Notes: generated by a model from the sequence alone, not told the origin. Shown: positions 26,348 through 35,833, numbered from the stretch's first letter. The stretch: DNA of 64,000 nucleotides from Lysinibacillus sp. G4S2 (GCF_030348505.1 NZ_JAUCFJ010000002.1:1554001-1618000), one strand, 5' to 3'. A program made the numbers and translations.

Positions 26348-27250
26348 TTAATTTCCATAGTAATTATGCAATGCTACTTCTAAACGTGCTTCTAAATGCT
26401 TCGAAATAAAACTCAATACAAATTGCTCTTTTTCCATTTCAATTTGAGAAGAGCGGAAAATTTTTGTAAAGAATCCTACCTTGTTTTCCGTAGAAAATTG
26501 CTGCAATGCTTCTGTCCGCAATGTCGACACAATTTCATTTTCAATATGACGCTCACGAATTTTTTGGACAATATCCTTAACGCTATCCTCTTGCAGCTCT
26601 GAAATTTGCCTTTGTAGATTCTCGTTTTCTTGTTTAAGTTCAGCTGTTTCCTTTTGAACTTTCTCAACTTGAAGGGTAGATTCGGAGGATAACAATTGAA
26701 ACTTTTGTGCAAGAAAATCTTGATTAAAGGTTACTTGCAATGCTCCATGATCTTCATTTGGAAAGATATTAAAGAGTCCTGTTTGTATCATTTGCTGTAG
26801 CACGTTGCCAAGAACATCGACTTTGTTGGTTAAATCATCAGTACCTAAAGTTGTTGCAATTATTTGATGCTTGATGAGCTGACCATTGTCATCAATACCT
26901 AGTATGTGTTTTAAACCTTTGACGCGGTATTCATCCTTTAACAGTAATAACATACGAAGTCTTAAAATGGCAGGAAGGTTCAAACGAATATTGGTGTTTG
27001 GGCTAATCGAAGCATAATCAAAAATATACTGTTCAAATGGTTTAATGTAATAACGAAGCTTTGCATCAGTTATTTCAAACCAGCCAGCGACATCTGAAGT
27101 AGAATAATAATTTGATTCCTCAATATGCGCTAAATAGTCGTCATTATAAAGTATTTCTTCTAGAGGCGGCGAATTTTGTATAACGACAAACAATGGGTCA
27201 TGTTGCACAATTCTGAGTACCATTTCTTTTGCATCATTTACTTTAAGCAT
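26348..27250 (-). CDS. MerR-like DNA-binding protein with coiled coil
   Basis: About 301 residues, soluble. The region YYSTSDVAGWFEITDAKLRY followed by YIKPFEQYI (about 47-75) resembles the MerR-type winged helix, and RLRMLLLLKDEYRVKGLKHI fits the usual helices after it. A coiled coil follows (about 180-225, rich in E, Q and L), then a basic C-terminal part. I choose ATG 27250 with GGGGTG upstream. Proteins of this layout occur near plasmid or chromosome maintenance genes in Bacillales, but nothing here supports a specific role. Confidence 0.65.
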   Translation of the reverse strand: MLKVNDAKEMVLRIVQHDPLFVVIQNSPPLEEILYNDDYLAHIEESNYYSTSDVAGWFEITDAKLRYYIKPFEQYIFDYASISPNTNIRLNLPAILRLRMLLLLKDEYRVKGLKHILGIDDNGQLIKHQIIATTLGTDDLTNKVDVLGNVLQQMIQTGLFNIFPNEDHGALQVTFNQDFLAQKFQLLSSESTLQVEKVQKETAELKQENENLQRQISELQEDSVKDIVQKIRERHIENEIVSTLRTEALQQFSTENKVGFFTKIFRSSQIEMEKEQFVLSFISKHLEARLEVALHNYYGN

Positions 27251-27371
27251 CCTTTCACACCCCACTTTATTTTCCGTAAATGTTCTCTATATAGGTTTCT
27301 ATTCTGTTAGAAGCAATTGTATGACTATTTTCTAAAGGAAATAATTGTTAGCACCTGTTACCTGAAAATTT

Positions 27372-27545
27372 TTAAGACTCACAGGAAAAAAATAAGTCGT
27401 AATAAGTGAAGATACGTCGATATATGAGTGTTAGAGGGATACTCACAGTAACATCCAATTCTTCTGTATTAGCATTTTGTTGTCTTTCTTGTTGTAATGA
27501 AGCAACCTCTTTTATGTTGTTTAGAAGTAATCCTTGATACCTAAG
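27372..27545 (-). pseudogene. Unassigned coding-like fragment
   Basis: On the minus strand a 57-codon open stretch reads QGLLLNNIKEVASLQQERQQ, then NANTEELDVTVSIPLTLIYR and a short tail before the stop at 27372. It has amphipathic, protein-like composition but no start codon with a ribosome-binding site, and a stop lies immediately upstream. I do not recognise the parent protein. The rest of the gap 27251-27738 shows no gene. Confidence 0.3.
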
Positions 27546-27738
27546 GGATTAGAAATATGAAATTAACTCGGACTAAAAAGTTTTTCATTACTTTTTTGGT
27601 CATTTCTCCAATAGATAGGTATAATATCTATAATTACCTTTCAGTCTTTAAATAACTTTAGTGTATTTTGAAGTGTGTATATAAAATAGTACGAAATGAC
27701 TAATTGTTGCGCAAAAAGTCGAATGAGGGTGATAAAGT

Positions 27739-28602
27739 ATGCAGTATATTATTTATTGTGATGAATCAGTAAAAAACGGAGAATACTACAGTAATTTTTA
27801 TGGTGGCGCATTAGTAAGATCTATTCATTTGCAAGAAGTAAAAACAATTTTGGAAAATAAAATTTCTGAATTGAATATAAATGGTGAAGTAAAGTGGCAA
27901 AAGGTAACCGCTAATTATTTAGAAAAATACAAATCTTTAGTAGATGCGGTCTTTGATCTCGTAAAACAAGATAAAATTAAAATCAGAATTATGTTTACAC
28001 ATAATGCTTTTATTCCAGTAGGTTTAACAAAAGAGCAAAGGGATAATGAATACTTTTTATTGTATTATCAATTTTTTAAACATGCATTTGGATTGAAATA
28101 TTCGAATACAACAGGAGAACCAATCTCTATTTATCCATTCTTTGATCAATTACCCGATACTAAAGAAAAAAATCAAAAATTTAAAGACTATATTTTTAAT
28201 TTGCAATATCAAGATTTTTTTAAAGATGCAAATTTATTTATCCATAGTAAAGACGACATAGCAGAGGCGGTATCACATCATCACATTATACTTCAGTGTT
28301 TAGATCTTATTTTAGGTTCTATGGAATTTAGGTTAAATGAAAAACACAAAGCAAAACCAAAAGGTCAAAGAAATCGTGGAAAACGAACAATAGCAAAAGA
28401 AAAGTTATACAAATATATAAACGCTCACATAAGAGAAATATATCCTCATTTCAACATAGGGGAATCAACTGGAAAGCAAGATGATGTAGAAAATTTGTGG
28501 AAACATCCATACAGGCATTGGAAATTTGCTCCTGGTAATAGAGTTGAAAACAAACAATATGTATCAAAGCATAAAAAAATGGGCCCCGCCATTCCTACGT
28601 GA
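27739..28602 (+). CDS. DUF3800 domain protein
   Basis: A 287-residue DUF3800 protein. It starts with YIIYCDESVKNGEYYSNFYG, giving the early conserved Asp-Glu pair, and carries FFDQLPD and HSKDDIAEA, which supply further acidic residues typical of this RNase H-like family. SHHHIILQCLDLILGSMEFR completes the core. DUF3800 genes often sit in defence islands or beside mobile DNA, and their activity is unproven. The gene stands alone. The stop codon lies inside a hairpin (ACGTGAG-TAG-CTCACGT), so the last codons may have changed recently. Confidence 0.85.
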   Translation: MQYIIYCDESVKNGEYYSNFYGGALVRSIHLQEVKTILENKISELNINGEVKWQKVTANYLEKYKSLVDAVFDLVKQDKIKIRIMFTHNAFIPVGLTKEQRDNEYFLLYYQFFKHAFGLKYSNTTGEPISIYPFFDQLPDTKEKNQKFKDYIFNLQYQDFFKDANLFIHSKDDIAEAVSHHHIILQCLDLILGSMEFRLNEKHKAKPKGQRNRGKRTIAKEKLYKYINAHIREIYPHFNIGESTGKQDDVENLWKHPYRHWKFAPGNRVENKQYVSKHKKMGPAIPT

Positions 28603-28836
28603 GTAGCTCACGTAAAACGTAAGCCTTCGAAATGACCAAGCCCTTATAGTTAATTACATTGTAGACTACTTGGCTAAATTGAGTCAACATATATGTTGCA
28701 AATTTGCAAAAAAACTTAGGAGTTTATGGCGTTTTTAATTAATACAACTAAATCGAAGACCAACTATACTTATTGATACGCTTCCTATTAGAGAGACAGA
28801 TAAAAAATTAAATCTGTTTATCAAGGGGAGGTAAGA

Positions 28837-28986
28837 ATGGCAACTAAAACAAAAACACCAACAAAAAAGAAAGAACTCAAGTACTTAAATCGAGACGAAT
28901 TCGAACTTGAAGAAATCGCTTTTATATTAACCGAAGCTAAGTCACTCACTTTAAAAATGAGTGACTTTTTAATTTATATAAACTAA
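28837..28986 (+). CDS. Small lysine-rich protein
   Basis: A 49-codon frame starting at ATG 28837 after GGGGAGGTAAGA. The first 34 residues are strongly basic then acidic (MATKTKTPTKKKELKYLNRD, then EFELEEIAFILTEA). The last 15 codons run through a terminator hairpin (28939-28970), which suggests the original stop has been lost or that the C-terminus is incidental. The function is unknown. Confidence 0.5.
   Translation: MATKTKTPTKKKELKYLNRDEFELEEIAFILTEAKSLTLKMSDFLIYIN
28939..28970 (+). terminator. Intrinsic terminator overlapping the small ORF
   Basis: AAGTCACTCA pairs with TGAGTGACTT around CTTTAAAAA and is followed by a short T-run. Confidence 0.75.
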
Positions 28987-29018
28987 AGTTATCAGAATCA
29001 ATTAAATAATGTAAGTTC

Positions 29019-29060
29019 TTAAGAAAAATTTAAGAAATCCCCTCTTAATTCTTTAAGAAA
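29019..29060 (+). promoter_or_regulatory. Direct repeats before the methyltransferase-DedA operon
   Basis: TTAAGAAA occurs at 29019, 29030 and 29053. The first two are exactly 11 bases apart, and the third lies two helical turns further on. Such direct repeats in phase with the helix are the usual binding pattern of OmpR-family regulators, and one is encoded in the operon downstream. Autoregulation is therefore likely. Confidence 0.5.
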
Positions 29061-29112
29061 TGGACGTTATATTTAAATTAACCAAATATTACATGCGATC
29101 GGAGAAAAAATA

Positions 29113-29685
29113 ATGCAATTTATAACGTTTATTACTGAATTTATAAAAAACCCAAAAAATATAGGCGCCATTTCACCTAGTTCTAAAAAATTAGCAAAAA
29201 AAATGGTTGAAACGATTTGCTTTGAGAAAGCCCAATGTATTGTTGAACTTGGCCCAGGCACAGGCTCTTTTACGAAAGAGTTAATGAAAAGAAAAGAACC
29301 GTCAACAAAGCTAATTCTTATTGAATATAATGAGATTTTTTGTGAAAGGCTACGTCAACAATTTGAGCATGAGCCGAGTGTAATCGTTATACATGGATCC
29401 GCTGAGAATTTATGCACGTATATGGCAGCATTAAATATCGAAACAATTGACTATATCGTATCTGGTTTACCTTTTACATCTTTGAATCCTGCCGTTTCAT
29501 CACGAATTTTACATAATGTAAAGGATTGCTTAGAGGACGGAGAATTTATTACATTCCAATATTCACTTGCAAGGAAATCCTTTATTCAACAATTTTTTGA
29601 GAACATTTCACATGAAAAAGTGTGGGTTAACCTTCCGCCAGCTTATGTGCTGAGCTGTAAACTAGGAAATAAGAGGGCTAGTTAA
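29113..29685 (+). CDS. SAM-dependent methyltransferase, PmtA/rRNA-dimethylase-like
   Basis: A 190-residue class I methyltransferase. FIKNPKNIGAISPSSKKLAK at the N-terminus and VELGPGTGSFTKELMK (motif I, about 44-59) match the phospholipid N-methyltransferase-like family. YIVSGLPFTSLNP supplies the motif IV region. The substrate may be a lipid head group. It overlaps the following DedA gene by one base (TTAATGG) and is probably co-transcribed with DedA and the two-component system, a combination that suggests an envelope-stress or antimicrobial-peptide response. Confidence 0.82.
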   Translation: MQFITFITEFIKNPKNIGAISPSSKKLAKKMVETICFEKAQCIVELGPGTGSFTKELMKRKEPSTKLILIEYNEIFCERLRQQFEHEPSVIVIHGSAENLCTYMAALNIETIDYIVSGLPFTSLNPAVSSRILHNVKDCLEDGEFITFQYSLARKSFIQQFFENISHEKVWVNLPPAYVLSCKLGNKRAS

Positions 29686-30272
29686 TGGAGTTACAGGATC
29701 TTTTATCATTTATTGAGCAGTATGGTTATTTTGCTTTATTTTTCAGCTTATGGCTAGGAATAGTGGGTATGCCGCTTCCTGATGAGATGATTGTTATGAG
29801 TGGTGGATTTCTATCATCGTTAGAAAAAATGAGTGTGTTAAAAGCATTTATATTAACGTATTTAGGTGTAGTGTCAGGACTTTCCTTAGGTTATGTCCTT
29901 GGTAAAGTGTTTGGTCATAAAATACTTGATAAATTGGTAAAGAAGAAAAATGCTAAACATTTATTGAAGTCAAAAGAACTAATAAATAGGTTCGGGCATT
30001 TTGCTTTAGTCATAAGCTATTTTATACCATTCGTAAGACACGTAATTCCTTACTTAGTTGGTATGAACAACATGTCATTTAAAAAATATGCGCTGTATTC
30101 CTACACAACAGGTTTTGTTTGGACATTGATTTACTTTACACTTGGTTTGTTTTTTGGAAATAATATGGAATATATTTCTACTCTTGCTACAAGATATGGT
30201 ATATATTTTGGGATTTTCGTCGCTATTGTATGGTGCTTTTATTATTTTTATATACGAAAATTAAAAAAGTAG
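29685..30272 (+). CDS. DedA family membrane protein
   Basis: A 195-residue DedA/SNARE-associated-type protein. The characteristic GIVGMPLPDEMIVMSGGFLS and the later FGHFALVISYFIPFVRHVIP with the conserved Arg are present, followed by LVGMNNMSFKKYALYSYTTG. Recent work links this superfamily to flipping of phospholipids and undecaprenyl phosphate. Here it is translationally joined to a possible lipid methyltransferase and followed by a two-component system, which fits a membrane-lipid role. Confidence 0.9.
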   Translation: MELQDLLSFIEQYGYFALFFSLWLGIVGMPLPDEMIVMSGGFLSSLEKMSVLKAFILTYLGVVSGLSLGYVLGKVFGHKILDKLVKKKNAKHLLKSKELINRFGHFALVISYFIPFVRHVIPYLVGMNNMSFKKYALYSYTTGFVWTLIYFTLGLFFGNNMEYISTLATRYGIYFGIFVAIVWCFYYFYIRKLKK

Positions 30273-30323
30273 TTAAAATTAGGAACAATAAATATTGGAA
30301 ATTTGAAATATTGGTGGGATTAG

Positions 30324-31025
30324 ATGAGTAAAGAAACCATTCTTATTGTTGATGATGAAAAAGAGATTAGAAATCTTATTGCCATTTATTTAAAAAATGA
30401 AGGCTTTGATGTACTAGAGGCATGCGATGGAGAGGAAGGTCTTAATCTTTTAAAGAAACATAAAGTACATTTAATTGTTCTAGATATTATGATGCCGAAT
30501 GTAGATGGTATTGAGATGTGTATGAAAGTAAGGGAAGAAGCAGAGATGCCAATTATTATGCTGTCGGCAAAAACGCAGGATATGGATAAAATCGTTGGAT
30601 TAACTTTAGGGGCGGATGACTATGTAACAAAGCCATTTAACCCTTTAGAGCTAATTGCTCGTATCAAATCTCAGCTTCGTAGATACATCAAAATGAATCG
30701 ACTTGATACGATGAACGAAAACGAGATAGAAATTGGCGATATACGAATTAATACTGCAACGCATGAAGTAATCGTTAACAATGAAAAAGTTAAGCTTACG
30801 CCGAGGGAGTTTTCAGTACTTGAATTACTTGCAAGAAACCAAGGAATGGTCATGAGTGCTGAGCAAATTTATGAAAGGGTTTGGAAGGAAGAAGCTATAC
30901 AGTCTGAAAATACGGTCATGGTACATATTCGTAAAATTCGAGAAAGAATTGAGACAAATCCAAGAAATCCTCAATATATTAAAACCGTATGGGGAGTAGG
31001 GTATAAAATTGAGAAAGATCATTAA
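30324..31025 (+). CDS. OmpR-family response regulator
   Basis: A 233-residue regulator. The receiver domain has VDDEKE at the N-terminus, phosphoacceptor in LIVLDIMMPNVDG and lysine in DDYVTKPFNP. The C-terminal winged helix contains LTPREFSVLELLARNQGMVM and ends KTVWGVGYKIEKDH. The kinase gene begins within its last codons. It probably binds the TTAAGAAA repeats in front of the operon. Confidence 0.92.
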   Translation: MSKETILIVDDEKEIRNLIAIYLKNEGFDVLEACDGEEGLNLLKKHKVHLIVLDIMMPNVDGIEMCMKVREEAEMPIIMLSAKTQDMDKIVGLTLGADDYVTKPFNPLELIARIKSQLRRYIKMNRLDTMNENEIEIGDIRINTATHEVIVNNEKVKLTPREFSVLELLARNQGMVMSAEQIYERVWKEEAIQSENTVMVHIRKIRERIETNPRNPQYIKTVWGVGYKIEKDH

Positions 31026-32532
31026 GCCATTACTTTTCATAGTAAACAAACTTAAAATGCTCATTGTAACTGCTATAACAGAAGTTCGGCAAAGCATTAG
31101 AATTCAATTATTGACGACTTTTATTCTGTGTGCATTTTTAGGTTTACTTGGAGCAAAAGCCGGACTTTCAATTGCTTTGAATATCAACCAAACAGTTAAG
31201 ATAGATTATAGTCAAGGGATGCAGGAAATAAATGATCAAGCACAACGTGTCGCAGATCTAGCTAGCAATGTTAATAATTTAGAAGCAATACAACAGATGA
31301 TTGAATCAGAAAATTTTAAACTTGATATGAAACAGAGTGCATTAAAAGTAATCGTGACCGATGAGAACGGGAAGGTTTTATACAAAACAAAGCAAGTAGA
31401 AGAGGAACAAATTAATTTACATTATAAGATTCGGAATGTAATGGATTTTGCGATTAACCATCCACTCTATAATTATGAGATACCGGAAATCGAGCAATTG
31501 AGGCAAGAATACATTGCATTTTATCCTTTAATTATAGAAGATAAAAACTTATATTTGTTTGTCAGTGGTATTCCAGAGGGGATGGTTATCGCAAGTTCGA
31601 AAGAGGGCCTTATCCCATTGTTTAGTGCAATTATTGTATTTACCTTTTCATTCCTCTATATAACGAAACGAAAAATGAAACAAATTGAGGCGTTAGCGGA
31701 GGGGGTTATGGAAATCGCTAAAGGGAATTTAAACTATCGCATTAAGAAAAAAGGGCAGGATGAGATTGCTGTATTAACAGACAATGTAAATCATATGGCT
31801 GAAGCAATTATGACAAGTATTGAAATGGAGCGAAAAATTGAAAAACAAAAAAATGAATTAATCACCAATGTATCACACGACTTACGGACACCGCTTACCT
31901 CGATTATGGGTTATTTACGATTGTTAAGTGAAGAGAGGTATGACACAAAGGAGCAGTATGATGAGTATCTAAAGATTGCTTTTTCAAAATCTGAACAATT
32001 AAAAAATCTGATTGATGATTTATTTGAATATACGAAACTAACGAATGAAAGCATTGTTCTTGAGCAACAAAAAGTATGTATCAATGAACTTCTCGTTCAA
32101 TTAATTGAGGAGTTAATCCCGCAGGCAGAGGAAAATCATCGTTCATTTATAAAAAATTTCTCAGAGGAACGCATCTTTGCTACGGTTGATTCGGAAAAAA
32201 TTGTCAGGGTTTTTGATAATTTATTAGTAAATGCCATTAAATATAGTACTGGCGATGGTAAGATTTTTGTTTCCCTTGAAAGAAAGGAAAGTAATATTCA
32301 TATCAGAGTTGCAAATGAAAGTGATGAATTTACATCCGAAGAACTCATGAACCTATTTGAGCGATTTTATAAAAAGGACCAATCTAGAACAAGCGTTGCA
32401 GAAGGTTCAGGGCTTGGACTTGCAATTGCTAAGAATATTATTGAACTGCACGGAGGCAAAATAGATGCAAAATATGCAGATAATATGTTGCAGTTTATTA
32501 TTGTGTTACCGATTACAACTGCTGAATCGTGA
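31009..32532 (+). CDS. Sensor histidine kinase
   Basis: Up to 507 residues, beginning at TTG 31009 and overlapping the response regulator by 17 bases; an ATG at 31057 is an alternative. Two membrane segments (about 38-60 and 198-216) enclose a sensor domain. HAMP follows, then the HisKA box NVSHDLRTPLTS, N-box NLLVNAIKYS and G2 GSGLGLAI. The overlap implies translational coupling with the regulator. VanS/YvrG-like kinases of this layout respond to envelope stress. Confidence 0.88.
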   Translation: MRKIIKPLLFIVNKLKMLIVTAITEVRQSIRIQLLTTFILCAFLGLLGAKAGLSIALNINQTVKIDYSQGMQEINDQAQRVADLASNVNNLEAIQQMIESENFKLDMKQSALKVIVTDENGKVLYKTKQVEEEQINLHYKIRNVMDFAINHPLYNYEIPEIEQLRQEYIAFYPLIIEDKNLYLFVSGIPEGMVIASSKEGLIPLFSAIIVFTFSFLYITKRKMKQIEALAEGVMEIAKGNLNYRIKKKGQDEIAVLTDNVNHMAEAIMTSIEMERKIEKQKNELITNVSHDLRTPLTSIMGYLRLLSEERYDTKEQYDEYLKIAFSKSEQLKNLIDDLFEYTKLTNESIVLEQQKVCINELLVQLIEELIPQAEENHRSFIKNFSEERIFATVDSEKIVRVFDNLLVNAIKYSTGDGKIFVSLERKESNIHIRVANESDEFTSEELMNLFERFYKKDQSRTSVAEGSGLGLAIAKNIIELHGGKIDAKYADNMLQFIIVLPITTAES

Positions 32533-32818
32533 TGGTGTGATTGGTTAACGTATTGTTAGTAAGTTTCTCTTCGATAGTAGCTAAAATATTTATGTCTTTT
32601 ATTAGTAGTTGAATTTCGGTCTGTTTGTACTGTCGTTGAAATTCATAAATATATTCGATTATTATTTTTAAGTTTACACTGTTTTTAATTTCAACCTCGA
32701 CAAAAAACGGTAATGTCATTTGAGGATGTTGTGTACAGCCACCGCGACGAATCCAAATCGCTTCATTGACGTAATAACGAATAGGTAGTTGGCGATTACT
32801 TGCGATAAATATATCCAT
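32513..32818 (-). CDS. Small hypothetical protein
   Basis: A 101-residue protein on the opposite strand, overlapping the end of the kinase gene by 20 bases. GGAGTATT precedes ATG 32818. It begins MDIFIASNRQLPIRYYVNEA, followed by IWIRRGGCTQHPQMTLPFFV. It is likely real because of the good ribosome-binding site and normal composition, but I do not recognise it. Confidence 0.55.
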   Translation of the reverse strand: MDIFIASNRQLPIRYYVNEAIWIRRGGCTQHPQMTLPFFVEVEIKNSVNLKIIIEYIYEFQRQYKQTEIQLLIKDINILATIEEKLTNNTLTNHTITIQQL

Positions 32819-33003
32819 ATAATACTCCTTTGTATAAACGTTTTAAATTAAGCCTAAAGGAAATTAGATAAATCGTCAAAAGATAGGCTATATGAAAATA
32901 TGAGGAAAGCTTGTCAATCAAACGCCTCATTATAGTAAGAAATTTAAAAAGAATCGGCAATCAATTCTGCTATTGTTGCAGAAAATTAATTTGCCTAAAA
33001 AGT

Positions 33004-33358
33004 GGCTGGGACAAAACTGGCCAAAACCTAAAAAGCGCGAGAAAACAATTTAGAAAGTTGATTTCTCACGCTTTTTTGATGTTGAATTTTTAACCTTAAA
33101 ATATACTTATGTCATAAGCGATGCAAATTATCAATGCAATCAGATAGTGTTTCATGAAGGTAGATGTCGATATTTTTCGAAAGTTGGTTGATAAATTAAA
33201 AAAGTTGGTCGATAAATCGAAAAAGTTAGTTGATAAACAATCAAAAGTTCTCGAGACAGTAAATCTCCGGATATATACTGTCATTAACATAGAAAAAGAG
33301 AAATCAAACAGCATCGATTTCTCTTTTTTCTGTAATATCAGCTAGTTATGTCCCAGTC
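33004..33358. mobile_element. MITE-like element with TGGGACA terminal repeats
   Basis: GGCTGGGACAAAACT at 33004-33018 and the reverse complement of GACTGGGACATAACT at 33344-33358 agree in 13 of 15 positions and bound a 355-base unit. Inside are a terminator-like hairpin (GCGcGAGAAA..TTTCTCaCGC plus T-run, 33036-33077) and three copies of a roughly 24-base repeat that reads KLVDK in one frame (33179-33240). No transposase is encoded. Elements with TGGGACA ends are common in Bacillaceae genomes, as far as I recall. Confidence 0.55.
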
Positions 33359-33429
33359 TCTTCTTTTTAGAGAGACGGATAAAATTCCCCAAGTAACCGT
33401 TAGTGCCTACAAAGTGAAGGATAGAATCT

Positions 33430-33600
33430 TCAAATCGACGGATAGTCGTATGCATCAATCGTCTCTAAAAAATATTTTAGCGCAGGTGATTGTACTTCGT
33501 CATTACGATAAATAAACCAAGTTGGGATTTGAGTCTGCTTTATTGCTAGTATGTGCAGCGGCAGTTTAAAAATAAGACATACTTCCTTTATAGAAACAAC
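33430..33600 (-). pseudogene. C-terminal remnant of a LysR-family regulator
   Basis: On the minus strand 56 codons read VVSIKEVCLIFKLPLHILAI, then KQTQIPTWFIYRNDEVQSPA and LKYFLETIDAYDYPSI before the stop at 33430. This resembles the end of a LysR effector domain. A stop codon lies immediately upstream and no helix-turn-helix part is present, so only the tail remains. Confidence 0.5.
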
Positions 33601-33853
33601 TTACTTAACCATATCTAATTCCCTTTCTAAAACGCAATAGCAAGATAGCTACTTAGCAAGAAAATGCAGAAAATAGGGCAAGTCCATCTTAATATATAGG
33701 TATTCGATTTTTTTGTTGTACTTCGATGATTGTACAAAATTTATGAAATGTTAGCTATCAGGGCAAGTTTGTTGAAGCATTACTTTTCTAAATAAGCCCA
33801 TACTACATGGGAATTATAATCTTTGATCTCTGGTAAAAAGAGGGGACATGTTG

Positions 33854-34690
33854 ATGAAGAAAATAATGCTACTTACATTATTGTCACTCGTGGCAGTTAA
33901 CGTTATTTCGATAGTTGTTCACGCTAACGAGGATCAGAAAAAAGACCTAATGAAAATCGTTAGGAGATTTATACCGGAGAACGCGTCTCTTATTAGTCCT
34001 GAAAATCCTTTCTCCACACAGTCAATTCAACTTTACGACTTTAACCACGATGGACAGAAAGAAATAATCTTTACTTATGAAATTAAAGCAAAGGATCAAC
34101 CTACTCAGTTTGGATCAATAGTGCTAAAAAATGACAATACTGATTGGCGAAAAATTTGGGAAATAAAAAATCAAGGAGTAGATTTGGATTTTTCGGGTTT
34201 AGCAGATATTACTGGCGATGGCACAAAAGAATATTTATTCGGTGTGACAATTGGTGCAGCAATAGGAAGTGAACTTCAAGTTTTTCAATGGGTTGATAAC
34301 ACATTGAAAAAAATTGCTGATGTTCCTTATCATAAAATTGACTTTGTAAATGGAAAACAAAAAGTCGGAATAGCTGTTTGGCAAATGTATATTGGTGATA
34401 GTTATTTAGTCGATGTACTAAAATGGAATGGTGAAAAGTTGGTGTATGATGAAGAATTATATGCCAAATACTATCCAATCATCGAAAAGTTTTATAACGA
34501 AAAAATTTCAGAAATGGACGCCTGGTTTTATTGGTATTGCCTTGCAGATGCCCAAATCAAAGCAAATAAATTTGAAGAAGCATCTAAATCGATTCAAAAG
34601 GGAATTTCGTTAGTTAAAAAATCATCAATGCGAGAAGTAATCCAAGACTTTAATGATTTAACTGAAAGGCTGAAGAACAAGAGAAAATAA
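33854..34690 (+). CDS. Secreted protein with FG-GAP-like repeats
   Basis: About 278 residues. The N-terminus (MKKIMLLTLLSLVAVNVISI followed by VVHA) is a signal peptide. Two calcium-loop-like repeats follow: LYDFNHDGQKEIIFTYEI and LADITGDGTKEYLFGVTI, the D-x-N/T-x-D-G pattern of FG-GAP/VCBS repeats. The rest is alpha/beta with a C-terminal helical part. It is probably exported or surface-associated; the ligand is unknown. ATG 33854 is better placed than ATG 33848 relative to GAGGGG. It appears monocistronic. Confidence 0.72.
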   Translation: MKKIMLLTLLSLVAVNVISIVVHANEDQKKDLMKIVRRFIPENASLISPENPFSTQSIQLYDFNHDGQKEIIFTYEIKAKDQPTQFGSIVLKNDNTDWRKIWEIKNQGVDLDFSGLADITGDGTKEYLFGVTIGAAIGSELQVFQWVDNTLKKIADVPYHKIDFVNGKQKVGIAVWQMYIGDSYLVDVLKWNGEKLVYDEELYAKYYPIIEKFYNEKISEMDAWFYWYCLADAQIKANKFEEASKSIQKGISLVKKSSMREVIQDFNDLTERLKNKRK

Positions 34691-34873
34691 AAGAAAGCCC
34701 TACTATTATTTATGCAGTCGTATTTATGGGCATTGGCATTAGTGTCATGTAGAAGAAAAGCTAAAGTTTTGATAACACCTCTTTCTAAAAGTTAGCTATT
34801 TTAGTTTAGTTCAATTGACCTCTGCAAAGTTCGCATCGTAATGGTATCTTCAACTGTAAAAGTCATAAAAAAT

Positions 34874-34917
34874 ACTGCACCCCAACTGTTAGATATGTCT
34901 AACAATTGGGGTGCAGT
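34874..34917 (-). terminator. Terminator of the yitT-like gene
   Basis: ACTGCACCCCAA..TGTTAGA and its complement form a stem of about 20 bp with one mismatch and a four-base loop. On the minus strand it is followed by ATTTTTTA. Confidence 0.92.
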
Positions 34918-34939
34918 TCATGAACGATTTACTTTTGAT

Positions 34940-35800
34940 TTAGTGGATATCACGTTTTTTGAAGTTACCACCGCGTACTTCTGAAACATCAGAAATGACG
35001 ACAAAAGCACTTTCATCGATACCTTTAATAATCGAAACAATCTTATTTTCTTCCATACGGTTAATAACACAGTTTAAAATTTCAGTTGGTTCATTTGAAA
35101 AACCACCACGACCCTTTGTATAAGTAACACCACGTCCTAAACGAGCTTGAATCGCATCTCCAATCTCCTCCGACTTCGCACTAACAACACGAACGTCTTT
35201 TGATTTTTCTAAACCATCTTGGATAATATCGATAACGTTTTTCGCAATATAGTACGTTAAAGCAGAATATAATGCGCTCTCCAATCCAAAAATAAAGCTT
35301 GCCCCTAAGAAAATAAAGGCATTAATAAATAATATAATATCCCCGACTGAAAATGGAATCTTACGTGATAGTAGCACGGCTAAAACCTCAGAGCCATCTA
35401 AAGCACCACCGTTACGTAAGACAATCCCGATCCCGACACCAAGTAACATACCACCAGCTAAAACAATTAATAAGGGATCCTCTGGACCTAAAATTGTTTT
35501 TACATCGTGTAAAAGGACTGTGGAAATAGATAAAGCTGCTATCCCAGCAGTACTCATAAATGCAAAAGTTTTACCTACTTGTTTGTAGCCAATAAAAATA
35601 AACGGAATATTTAATACAAAGAGCAGCACGCCTAACGGAATACCAAAGAGGTGTGCGCCCATAATACTAATCCCCGTCACACCACCATCAATGACATCGT
35701 TCGGTATTAATACTGCCTCTAATCCATAGGCTGCGATAACAGCTCCAATGATAATCAAAATAAATTTTCGTGTATTTTCAATTAATTTTCTTTTTTTCAT
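34940..35800 (-). CDS. YitT family membrane protein (DUF161/DUF2179)
   Basis: A 286-residue YitT-type protein. Five to six membrane segments are followed by a C-terminal cytoplasmic DUF2179 domain (RGVTYTKGRGGFSNEPTEIL followed by NCVINRMEE). IDGGVTGISIMGAHLFGIPL and GGALDGSEVLAVLLSRK are family hallmarks. The transported substrate is not known. It stands downstream of an HTH regulator on the same strand (33-base gap) and is closed by a strong terminator. Confidence 0.9.
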   Translation of the reverse strand: MKKRKLIENTRKFILIIIGAVIAAYGLEAVLIPNDVIDGGVTGISIMGAHLFGIPLGVLLFVLNIPFIFIGYKQVGKTFAFMSTAGIAALSISTVLLHDVKTILGPEDPLLIVLAGGMLLGVGIGIVLRNGGALDGSEVLAVLLSRKIPFSVGDIILFINAFIFLGASFIFGLESALYSALTYYIAKNVIDIIQDGLEKSKDVRVVSAKSEEIGDAIQARLGRGVTYTKGRGGFSNEPTEILNCVINRMEENKIVSIIKGIDESAFVVISDVSEVRGGNFKKRDIH

Positions 35801-35833
35801 CCATCTTCTCCATTTCTGTATGTGAATTAATAC

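Noticed and set aside
33154-33345. KLVDK-repeat frame as a genuine gene
   Set aside because: It has no ribosome-binding site and lies wholly inside a MITE-like element; kept only as a finding about the element.
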